Assembly (NCBI RefSeq): GCF_000423005.1
Contig: NZ_AUHD01000013.1
Location: forward strand, 49,021 to 113,020
Source of the DNA: Gelidibacter mesophilus DSM 14095
GTDB taxonomy: Bacteria > Bacteroidota > Bacteroidia > Flavobacteriales > Flavobacteriaceae
Direction: 5' to 3'
DNA length: 64,000 nt
Each line of letters starts with the position of its first letter. The first letter of the stretch is position 1. Positions 45,722 through 53,856 of the stretch are shown piece after piece. The translations under genes and the position numbers were made by a program. Below the pieces are notes generated by a model that saw nothing but the letters and a program-made list of their open reading frames with translations, was not told the origin of the DNA and made no database searches.

Positions 45722-46720
45722 TTAAATTTTAACTACCATTTTGCCTGTGTTCTTGCCTTCGAATAGATCCATAAATGCTTGTGGGATATTTTCAAAACCT
45801 TCCACCACCGTTTCGGTATAGGTAAGTTTTTCTGCTGCTAACCATTCTCCCAATTGTTTCATGGCTTCTGGGAATTTTTCCGAATAATTAGAAACAATAA
45901 ACCCTTGCATTAGGGCACTATTTTTAACTAAGAAGGGTTGTACGCTGATGCTTTTTGGTAGTTCTGTCTCGTTATAAACGGAAATGGCACCACAATTAAT
46001 GGTCCGTGAAAATTTATTGATATTGAACAATACGGCATCTGAGATTGGCCCACCCACATTATCAAAATAAATATCGATTCCGTTTGGCGCCGCCTTGGCA
46101 ATCGCTGCTTTCATATCCGTAGTGGTGTTATAATTGATACCTTCGTCAAAACCAAATTTGCTTTTCAGCAATTCTACTTTTTCATCGGTACCGGCAACTC
46201 CAATTACGCGTAGGCCCAAATTCTTAGCAATTTGGCCTACCACAGATCCAACGGCACCTGCCGCTCCTGAAACAATTAACGTTTCTCCTTTTTGAGGTTT
46301 GCCTATTTGGGTCAGACCTAAATATGCCGTCAATCCAGTCATGCCTAAAATACCTAAATAGGCGCTCAAAGGAGCTTTTTCAGCATCGACTTTCATGAGC
46401 TCTTTGCCAGAGGATATTTGTAGGGTTTTCCAATCTAACATGCCCATAACATAATCGCCTTCTTTGAAGTTGTCGTTTTTAGAGGATTTTACTTTGGCAA
46501 TGATGCCAGATTTCATAGGCTTATTGAGTTCAAAAGGTGGCATATAGGATTTGGCATCGCTCATGCGTCCTCTTAAATACGGATCCACAGAAACATAAAT
46601 CGTTTCTAAAAGTAATTCGCCTTCATTAACTGTTGGCGTTTTATCGTCTTTTACAAATTCAAAATCTGATGATTTAGGATTTCCTTTTGGTCTGTTTTTT
46701 AATAAAATGGTCTGTATCAT
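45722..46720 (-). CDS. NADP-dependent oxidoreductase, CurA / medium-chain (zinc-independent) type
   Basis: 332 residues. The N-terminal PKGNPKSSDFEFV and VYVSVDPYLRGRMSD region is typical of leukotriene B4 12-hydroxydehydrogenase/CurA reductases. The cofactor loop is VSGAAGAVGSVVGQIAK. No zinc ligands were seen. It reduces enone double bonds. It is the first enzyme gene of the TetR operon. Confidence 0.93.
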   Translation of the reverse strand: MIQTILLKNRPKGNPKSSDFEFVKDDKTPTVNEGELLLETIYVSVDPYLRGRMSDAKSYMPPFELNKPMKSGIIAKVKSSKNDNFKEGDYVMGMLDWKTLQISSGKELMKVDAEKAPLSAYLGILGMTGLTAYLGLTQIGKPQKGETLIVSGAAGAVGSVVGQIAKNLGLRVIGVAGTDEKVELLKSKFGFDEGINYNTTTDMKAAIAKAAPNGIDIYFDNVGGPISDAVLFNINKFSRTINCGAISVYNETELPKSISVQPFLVKNSALMQGFIVSNYSEKFPEAMKQLGEWLAAEKLTYTETVVEGFENIPQAFMDLFEGKNTGKMVVKI

Positions 46721-46879
46721 TTTGTTTTATTTTAGATTAAAATTAATTCTTGTTATTTGTAATATAAGTCCCCGTACCTTTTTTTTAGGACTGTACATTG
46801 TGATTCTTATTTTTCGAGTCCTGTGTTAAGCCTACAGCAGTATTCAATCTTGATTCTTAATTCTGAAAGCGCAGCGGTC

Positions 46880-47458
46880 TTAATTCCTAATACTGCTCCA
46901 AGCTGCCTGATAGGCTTCTTCTATTTGATCAGAATTAAACTTAATTATGCCGCGCTTTTGGGCAATCATCAAAAATGATAACGGATTGATGGCATAGGCA
47001 TATAGCAGATAATCTGATATCGGTTTGATAATACCTTCCTTTTTACCGCGTTCCCAAAGGTCGAGTAGGGGTTGCAAATGTTTAATGCCTTCCTGCAGAC
47101 TCGGCTCGTCAATGATGGGAGAATTGTCACATTGCGACAGAAACATAGCATTTTCAGATTCCTTTAATTTAAAATCCGCAATCCGTTTCCAAATGTTTTC
47201 AAAACCTTCTTCAACGGACATGTGCTCATTATATTCGGCAAAGGCATATTCCGTATAGTTTGCCTTGACTTCAATATAGGTCTTGTTTACCAAATCCTGC
47301 TTGTTCTCAAAATACAAATAAATTGTAGCTGGCGAAACATTCGCCATTTTAGCGATTTTACTCATAGGCGTGGCGTGAAATCCGTTGTTGTTAACCAAGG
47401 CAATGGTCGCCCGGATCAGTGCGTTTCGTTTAGCAATACTTTTTTGAAGTTGGGCCAT
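46880..47458 (-). CDS. TetR/AcrR-family repressor
   Basis: 192 residues. The N-terminal helix-turn-helix is KRNALIRATIALVNNNGF followed by SKIAKMANVSPATIYLYFENKQDL. The C-terminal ligand domain is helical with no recognisable motif. A TGAACGTTCA palindrome overlaps the region upstream of its own -7 box (47505-47496), so it probably represses itself and the three genes after it (46720, 45695, 44528). Confidence 0.9.
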   Translation of the reverse strand: MAQLQKSIAKRNALIRATIALVNNNGFHATPMSKIAKMANVSPATIYLYFENKQDLVNKTYIEVKANYTEYAFAEYNEHMSVEEGFENIWKRIADFKLKESENAMFLSQCDNSPIIDEPSLQEGIKHLQPLLDLWERGKKEGIIKPISDYLLYAYAINPLSFLMIAQKRGIIKFNSDQIEEAYQAAWSSIRN

Positions 47459-47477
47459 GTTGTTTTAATTCTAATGC

Positions 47478-47508
47478 AAAGATACAAATAAAAGTGAACG
47501 TTCATTCT
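47478..47508 (-). promoter_or_regulatory. tetR promoter with overlapping palindromic operator
   Basis: On the minus strand TATCTTTG (47485-47478) is the -7 box. The 10-bp perfect palindrome TGAACGTTCA (47505-47496), extended imperfectly on both sides, sits where the -33 box should be. This is a normal place for a TetR-type operator. Confidence 0.6.
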
Positions 47509-47520
47509 TTTTTAACATGG

Positions 47521-48138
47521 GTTTGGGAATGGTGGTGTGGAATAGAATGTTCATGTAGCAGTGGAAGCACTTTGTTTTAGGAAATGACTTGAAACTAGCA
47601 ATTTTGCTTACAAACACATACCTGCCCACCGTTACGACAGCTGGTCTCGCATGTGACGGATGTCATTCGAACTTTTCATAACCGAGAATTGGCTCCTATA
47701 TATGTTACGGATGGAACGAATTTTTGGACACGAATTACACAGATTTTTACGAATGGATCATTAATACGCATTGATTCCACGAATTAAGAAGAAAAGTAAA
47801 CCGTACCCTTCGTGAAATAGAATCTGACTCTTTCGAGTAGCAATTGAATGCCAAAATCGATCCGTGTGATTCGTGTTAAGCGTTCGTCGTTTTGGCGCTA
47901 TTCTAAAATTAGAGTAACCGCATCATTTGATTTTGTCTGCGGCTATTAAGTAGCTGGTTAAAACTTCAGCCATCACTACAAATATTTAATTGATAGTCAT
48001 AGTTTCATCTTTTTGATCTATGTTTGACGTTGATGAATAATAGCGCTTAATTTCTGCAAAGTCACACCCTAAGTATTATAAATAAAACGAAGTTTATTAA
48101 CCTAAAGTTTGTTATTTGTTTTTAAACATCTTTAATCA
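47521..48138. other. 618-base intergenic region with degenerate dispersed repeat
   Basis: It contains a stretch around 47728-47775 with interspersed matches such as ACACGAATTACACAGAT that recur between genes elsewhere in the window (57951-57973). No frame, RNA gene or complete promoter was recognised. It should hold the promoter of the catabolic cluster. Confidence 0.4.
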
Positions 48139-48174
48139 ATGGTTGCATCAGATACTTTAGTCACCTACATGTAG
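48139..48174 (+). other. In-frame upstream extension of the symporter gene ending in TAG
   Basis: ATG 48139 starts MVASDTLVTYM, in frame with the downstream symporter, then TAG at 48172-48174, then ILLAVYAAVILFFVVRG. The TAG falls just before the middle of the first transmembrane helix. See the finding on this gene. Confidence 0.7.
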
Positions 48175-48180
48175 ATTTTA

Positions 48181-49647
48181 TTGGCAGTTTATGCTGCCGT
48201 TATTTTATTTTTCGTGGTACGAGGTGCCCGAAAAAACAAGAATATTCAAGATTACGCCGTTGGAAATATCGGTTTTCCTTCTTGGGTCGTGGGTTTGTCT
48301 CTTGCCGCCTCCATGACCAGTGCGGCCACCTTTATTATCAATCCAGGATTTATAGCGCTTTACAGGATTTCTGGGGTGATTTCTTTTGCTTTGGTATTGC
48401 CCATTGCGGCATTTATTTCGTTGATAGTATTTACCAAAGGCTTCGCCCGGCAGGGGAAAGCCGTTAAAGCAACCACTATGGCGCAATGGATAGGGAAGCG
48501 CTATGAAAGTAAAAACTACGCCATCTTCTTTGCCTTTGTAGCCCTTTTGCTCATAACATTTATTGTGTTGATCAATGTGGGACTTACCCAGGTCATTTCC
48601 AAAACATTGAATGCCGATCCGTTTTACGTGCTTATGGGCATCACGGCATTTGTGTTTGGCTATATGATGTTTGGCGGGGCTAATTCTATGGTGTACACCA
48701 ATACCATCCAGGCCATCATAATGTGTATTGTCGCCCTGATATTAATAGGTTCTGGTGCAGAATATTTTACTAATGGCATTGATGGATTTATCGCCAAGCT
48801 TAACGCTATCGATCCAAACTTAACCAAACCCACCAATCCGTCAAGTTTTCTGTTCCGTGATTATTTTGAGATTATTGCAACGCAAATTGTAATTGGTGTG
48901 GCCATTGTATGCCAGCCACATATCATCACAAAATCCTTGCTGCTCAAAGATTCCAGCAAAATAAATACCTACCTGTTCAGTGGCATCTCATTTATGATCA
49001 TCTTTTTTTTGGTAGTGATTGTTGGTTTATATGCGCGCATCAGTTTTCCGGATTTTATGGTGAACGGCACTACCTTAAAGATGGATGAAATCATTCCAAC
49101 CTATGTGGTCACTAAGTTTTCAGTAGGTGTTGGATTGGTGATTGTCGTGGGATTGATTTCTGCTGGACTATCCACTTTGGAAAGCTTGATTCAATCCTTA
49201 TCGATTACCATAACGTCAGACATTATTAATCCGTTGTTTAAAGATAAATTCACTGAAAAAACGATTTCAATAAATAAAATGGTGATTGTTGTCTTAGGAA
49301 TTGTCAGCTTTTTATTGAGCTGGAACCAAATCAAGAATCCAGATATCAGTGTGGCCATCTTCGCCCAAAACGGTGTTTATGCCTATTTTGCCGCCGCTTT
49401 CGTACCGGTGCTTTTTGGAACGTTTTTAAAGAATGTTTCCACACGCTCGGTATTTATAGCGAGCATCACCGCCATCGTTGTGCATTTTGGCATCTATTAC
49501 GGACGGCTGACCCCTTACATGCAGGAACCTGTCAACAATCCTGGAGTTTCAGCGGCTATCGGGATTGTCACATCACTTATTATTGGGTATATATTTTATA
49601 AATTAGACGAAAAGAAACAACGTGGACACATTAGACTGGACAGCTAA
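48181..49647 (+). CDS. Sodium:solute symporter (SSS family), N terminus interrupted by TAG
   Basis: 488 residues from TTG 48181; the natural gene probably begins at ATG 48139. About 13 helices. SSS features: RKNKNIQDYAVG, SLAASMTSAATFIINPGF (Na+ site region) and SAGLSTLESLIQSLSITITSDI. It probably imports an organic acid into the cytoplasm. It overlaps the acyl-CoA synthetase gene by 26 bases. The in-frame TAG at codon 12 means either a broken gene, an internal start that truncates helix 1, or readthrough. The remaining 488 codons are intact. Confidence 0.85.
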   Translation: MAVYAAVILFFVVRGARKNKNIQDYAVGNIGFPSWVVGLSLAASMTSAATFIINPGFIALYRISGVISFALVLPIAAFISLIVFTKGFARQGKAVKATTMAQWIGKRYESKNYAIFFAFVALLLITFIVLINVGLTQVISKTLNADPFYVLMGITAFVFGYMMFGGANSMVYTNTIQAIIMCIVALILIGSGAEYFTNGIDGFIAKLNAIDPNLTKPTNPSSFLFRDYFEIIATQIVIGVAIVCQPHIITKSLLLKDSSKINTYLFSGISFMIIFFLVVIVGLYARISFPDFMVNGTTLKMDEIIPTYVVTKFSVGVGLVIVVGLISAGLSTLESLIQSLSITITSDIINPLFKDKFTEKTISINKMVIVVLGIVSFLLSWNQIKNPDISVAIFAQNGVYAYFAAAFVPVLFGTFLKNVSTRSVFIASITAIVVHFGIYYGRLTPYMQEPVNNPGVSAAIGIVTSLIIGYIFYKLDEKKQRGHIRLDS

Positions 49648-51127
49648 ATGGGCGGATTATACGCCTGAAAAAATCGCGATCACTTCGTATGACACCAATA
49701 GAAGTTATACCTATAGTGATTTGAATAGGTATGCCAATAGATTAATTGAGATGCTTGCAGAACTTCAGTTGGAAGAAGGTGATAGGATTGCCGTTTTAGC
49801 CGAACACTGCCTCGACTATATGGTGCTCTTTGTGGCCTGTCAGCGCATGGGTATCATAATCGTGCCTCTAAATTATCGGTTGTCCAGAAAAGAAATAGCC
49901 AAGCTCATTTTAGATTGCACACCCAGTTTGGTCATTTATAATGCAAATCATCACGATAAAGTAGCCGCGCTTCCACAAGAGAATCTAAAAGCTGTCGCTT
50001 TTAATGCGCTCAGAACTTTTTTTGAAAAAGCTGGTAGCGCATCCATAAAAGACGTGCAAATCAAAGCTGATAATCCGCTGTTTATATTTTATACTTCTGG
50101 CACTACCGGCGCTCCAAAAGGTGTGATTTACACCAATAAAATGCTGTTTTGGAACAGTTTGAACACGTCCATGCAGCTTGGGATCACGTTTAGGGACTCT
50201 ACCATTAATATTTTACCGCCCTATCACACCTCAGGTTGGAATGTGTTTGTAACGCCCATCTTGCACAAGGGCGGACATATTGGGATATTGGAAAAATTTG
50301 ATGCCGAAAAAACCTTATGCTTGTTGGAGCTCAATAAAACGACATTGTTTATGGCGCTTCCAACCATGTTGCTGATGATGCAAAAAACACCGGTTTTTAA
50401 AAAGGTCGATCTCAAGAAATTACGGTATATCATTTCCGGTGGTGAAAACGTACCGGCAGAACTCATTTCCTATTGGAAAAAGGAAAAGAATATCTCTATC
50501 AGACCTGGTTATGGTTTGACTGAGGCAGGGCCAAGCATTACTTCTTTGCACCATAAAATGGCGCAGCTCAAACCCAATTCCATAGGCAAACCCAACTTTT
50601 ATCTGGATGTGAAAATCGTCGATAAAAAAGGCGTGCAGGTCAAGCCAAATGAGGTTGGGGAACTTTGTATAAAAGGCGATATCGTCACCCCTGGCTACTG
50701 GAATAATTCAGTAAAAACAAGTAGTAAAATAAAAAAAGGCTGGTTTTTTACGGGTGATTTTGCCTATGCTGATGCTGAAGGGTTTTTATATATGAAAGGT
50801 CGTAAAAATGATATGTATATCTCTGGCGGTGAGAATATTTACCCACAGGAAGTGGAAGCAGAACTTGAGGCGCTTCAAGATATTGGCAAAGCCGTGGTTT
50901 TGAGTATAAAGGATGACAAATGGGGGGAATGTGGCATTGCCTTTGTAACCACTACCAATAAAGACCTTTCCGTTACTCAAATTCAGGAATTTTTAAAACC
51001 GAATCTCGTGGCATTCAAGCACCCAAAGTATCTATTTATTCTCGATGAAATTCCACTCACCAGCTTGGGGAAAGTCTCCAGAAAGCAACTCTATTCTTAT
51101 TTTAACACCCTTAAATCAAATCCATGA
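49622..51127 (+). CDS. AMP-forming acyl-CoA synthetase
   Basis: 501 residues, ANL superfamily. Motifs: A3 FYTSGTTGAPKGVIYTNK, A5 GYGLTEAG, A7 GWFFTGDFAYADAEGFL, A8 GRKNDMYISGGENIYPQEVE, A10 Lys in SLGKVSRKQL. It activates a carboxylic acid to the CoA thioester. GTG 49622 is the only plausible start (an in-frame TAG lies at 49604). The length is shorter than acetoacetyl-CoA synthetase (about 650), so it is a generic short/medium acid ligase. It overlaps the next gene by 4 bases. Confidence 0.9.
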   Translation: MDTLDWTAKWADYTPEKIAITSYDTNRSYTYSDLNRYANRLIEMLAELQLEEGDRIAVLAEHCLDYMVLFVACQRMGIIIVPLNYRLSRKEIAKLILDCTPSLVIYNANHHDKVAALPQENLKAVAFNALRTFFEKAGSASIKDVQIKADNPLFIFYTSGTTGAPKGVIYTNKMLFWNSLNTSMQLGITFRDSTINILPPYHTSGWNVFVTPILHKGGHIGILEKFDAEKTLCLLELNKTTLFMALPTMLLMMQKTPVFKKVDLKKLRYIISGGENVPAELISYWKKEKNISIRPGYGLTEAGPSITSLHHKMAQLKPNSIGKPNFYLDVKIVDKKGVQVKPNEVGELCIKGDIVTPGYWNNSVKTSSKIKKGWFFTGDFAYADAEGFLYMKGRKNDMYISGGENIYPQEVEAELEALQDIGKAVVLSIKDDKWGECGIAFVTTTNKDLSVTQIQEFLKPNLVAFKHPKYLFILDEIPLTSLGKVSRKQLYSYFNTLKSNP

Positions 51128-52068
51128 AAAATTATAGCTTCTTCATTATTTTTATACTAATTATGACTTCTGCTTTTTCACAAAACGTTCAAAAACCTAT
51201 GAAAGAAATTCTTTCAGACTACGATTTCAAAACCCAAATGACCACCTTAGAGGGGTTGGAGATTGCTTATATCAAAGCAGGGAACGGTGAAAAAACTTTG
51301 TTGTTTGTGCATGGTTTGAGCAGTAATTCAGATGCGTGGTCGAAAAATATTGCCGATTTAAAAAATGAGTATACCTGTATTGCTCTGGATTTGCCAGGCT
51401 ATGGCAAGTCCTCCATCCCTGATGCGGCATATACGCCTTCGTATTTTGCGGATGTCTTTCAGCAATTCATTAAAAAAATGGCGTTAAAAAATATTGTATT
51501 GGTCGGGCATTCCATGGGAGGACAGGCGAGTATAAAATTAGCAACAGCCCATCCCGATCTTATTGAAAAACTCATTCTTATTGCCCCGGCCGGACTGGAA
51601 CAGTTTTCTGAAGCCAATGCGGCTATGATGAAAACGTTTCTTACCACGGATTCGGTACAAAATACTACTGATGCTCAAATTGAGAATAATTATGCGTTGA
51701 ATTTCTATAAACAGCCTGAAGCTGTTTCTAAGATGATCACCGACCGAAAAAACATTAAGAACGCATCCGACTTTGAAGCGCACTGCACAGCCATTGTAAA
51801 GAGTGTTTATGGCATGTTGGATGACACGGTCTCTAACGATCTGAGCGCAATCACACAACAAACTTTAGTGATTTTTGGAGATAAGGACATGCTTATTCCA
51901 AATCGGTATTTTAATCCAACCTTAACTACGGAGGCTGTTGGAACCAGCGCTTTGGAAACTATGAAGCATGCCACTTTAGAATTTATCAGCGATGCCGGAC
52001 ATTTTGTACAGTTTGAAAAACCTAAGGAAGTAAACGCGCTCATTCGCGAATTTATAGATCCTCAGTAA
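51124..52068 (+). CDS. Exported alpha/beta hydrolase
   Basis: 314 residues. The signal peptide ends near AFSQN (about residue 20). The catalytic triad is Ser130 in LVGHSMGGQA, an Asp in FGDKDMLIP, and His293 in DAGHFVQFEK. The oxyanion motif is FVHGLSSNSDAW. It is probably a periplasmic esterase that cuts imported oligoesters. It overlaps the ligase gene by four bases (ATGA), so it belongs to the same operon. Confidence 0.9.
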   Translation: MKNYSFFIIFILIMTSAFSQNVQKPMKEILSDYDFKTQMTTLEGLEIAYIKAGNGEKTLLFVHGLSSNSDAWSKNIADLKNEYTCIALDLPGYGKSSIPDAAYTPSYFADVFQQFIKKMALKNIVLVGHSMGGQASIKLATAHPDLIEKLILIAPAGLEQFSEANAAMMKTFLTTDSVQNTTDAQIENNYALNFYKQPEAVSKMITDRKNIKNASDFEAHCTAIVKSVYGMLDDTVSNDLSAITQQTLVIFGDKDMLIPNRYFNPTLTTEAVGTSALETMKHATLEFISDAGHFVQFEKPKEVNALIREFIDPQ

Positions 52069-52364
52069 TTTTTTAAGAGCAATCACTTTATTCTTTTAAA
52101 AAGAAAGCCTCGAGTCTCTTTTTTATTCGTGAAATTAAAATCAGCGTTTTCAAATCTTTTGCTTTTAAACTACAATCCATCGGAATTTAGTGCAATCCGC
52201 GTCTTAAAACTCTAGAGTCCAATCAACTAAATAAAAGTCCTAACCTTTGCCATACAGCGCCGGTCTTCACCAAATTTGCGTCCATGAAAACGAAGCTTAA
52301 AAAATTTACAGAGTTTAGTAAAACCATTCTTCCCAACGAAGCAAAATATCTCGAAACACAATAT

Positions 52365-52367
52365 TAG
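52365..52367 (+). other. In-frame TAG in the N-terminal part of the helical-repeat gene
   Basis: From ATG 52284 the frame reads MKTKLKKFTEFSKTIL... through KYLETQY, TAG at 52365-52367, then FVDGEKLQIIE and onward. The codons before the TAG look coding. Confidence 0.7.
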
Positions 52368-52370
52368 TTT

Positions 52371-53699
52371 GTGGACGGTGAAAAGCTGCAAATTATTGAG
52401 CGTATTATCGTCAATGCGCTCTCTCAAAGTAGATTTACTGATTTTGATATTTCCATAGACAAGCGTAAATATTCCTATATCAAAGATTGGATCGAGAAGA
52501 AGTTGCAGAGCATAGATGTTGATGCCAACATTGGTTGGCTCATGGCTCTAAATCAAAAGATTCTTACTGATGCCATTACCTCCGATGAAGAAAAAGCGTT
52601 CTTGAATTATATTGCTTCCTACAAAACCATAGATTTCAATTTTCATAATCTATATGATCTTGCCAAGGAGTACAAATCTTATCTTTTGGTGCGGATGCGC
52701 TATAAAGACCACCAAATTGTAGCCGATTTTATAAAAACCTATAAATCGCACTACAACAAGGCCCAGGAGATTAAAGAAAAATTATATACCGCCACTACTG
52801 AAATCACCGATCAATATACGTTGAACAACAATGAGACCATGCATTTGGAAAAATGGCTCTTAAAAGTGTTTAAGGACGATTTGATTAACGGTAAAAACAG
52901 ATACCAAGCCTTTGTATTGCTTGCTTTTATGTACACCAATTATAACGAAAATGACAAGCTGAAAGTGTTGTTCAACCAAATTGATTATTACTTCAGTCAA
53001 GGTAAAATGTACTCCAGGCGTTTGCTGTCCAACTATTATGCGAGCAGGGTGTTGTTACATTCCAAACAGGACGAATTTAAGGAAGCGGAGTTTTATGGCT
53101 ACCTCTCCATCCGTCACAATAATAATGACACCTTGATGTATCTTAATAATTTGGTGGCTATTTTATTGCGTAACAATACGCCGGAAAAAGCATTTTTTTT
53201 ATTGGAAAAGCACAAGGACCTTTACAAGGAAACCCATAATTACCATCAAAAGATTGGCTACTGCTCGTATCAAATTCGGGTATTATCAGAACTTCAACAA
53301 AACACGCTTGCTGAAGCTACCGCCAAAACATTTTTGAGGAAACACAAAAACGAGGTCTTAAAACACCGTTGGCACCATTTTTTCACGTCTTATATCAGTA
53401 CTTTGATTACCCAGGAAAACTACGAAGACGTATTGAAGCTTGCCTCAAAATTTGATCTCATAGAGAAGGAAAAGGAACGTCAAAAGCAAAACAATTATGT
53501 GCCAAATATCTCCTGGAGTATTTCACTGTCGCGATATATGGAAGGCAAAATAAATTCGACCCGATTATTGGAGGAAATCAAAGCACCACTGTTAGACATC
53601 CAGCCCACCACAAATCAAAAACAACTCATGATTAAAGTGATTGATCGCCTCTCCAAAAACTTACCTGAGGCATTTTTAAAACTAAAGTCACACATCTGA
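52371..53699 (+). CDS. TPR-like helical repeat protein, N terminus interrupted by TAG
   Basis: 442 residues from GTG 52371. The natural start is probably ATG 52284, giving 471 codons with one TAG at codon 28. The protein is all-helical, with TPR-like 34-residue periodicity, for example YGYLSIRHNNNDTLMYLNNL and EKAFFLLEKHKDLYKETH. It has no signal peptide. It lies between the exported hydrolase and the TonB receptor, so it may be a scaffold or regulator of the cluster. No function is known. Confidence 0.75.
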   Translation: MDGEKLQIIERIIVNALSQSRFTDFDISIDKRKYSYIKDWIEKKLQSIDVDANIGWLMALNQKILTDAITSDEEKAFLNYIASYKTIDFNFHNLYDLAKEYKSYLLVRMRYKDHQIVADFIKTYKSHYNKAQEIKEKLYTATTEITDQYTLNNNETMHLEKWLLKVFKDDLINGKNRYQAFVLLAFMYTNYNENDKLKVLFNQIDYYFSQGKMYSRRLLSNYYASRVLLHSKQDEFKEAEFYGYLSIRHNNNDTLMYLNNLVAILLRNNTPEKAFFLLEKHKDLYKETHNYHQKIGYCSYQIRVLSELQQNTLAEATAKTFLRKHKNEVLKHRWHHFFTSYISTLITQENYEDVLKLASKFDLIEKEKERQKQNNYVPNISWSISLSRYMEGKINSTRLLEEIKAPLLDIQPTTNQKQLMIKVIDRLSKNLPEAFLKLKSHI

Positions 53700-53856
53700 T
53701 ATTTCGTAATAGAAGTCCTGTATCTACGGAAGGATGTACTTTTAAAGTTTTGATTGGTAGGGATAGTCACACTTAAAAGCTTCCGTTTTTGACTGCGTTG
53801 CTTGTGTATTTCCTAATAGATTGCCTAATATAAATTCAATCAATACTCTCAATATT

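Noticed and set aside
48139..53699. Reassignment of TAG to an amino acid in this genome
   Set aside because: Several clear genes here (hisH, truA, bdhA) end at TAG with good family-length proteins, so TAG is a normal stop.
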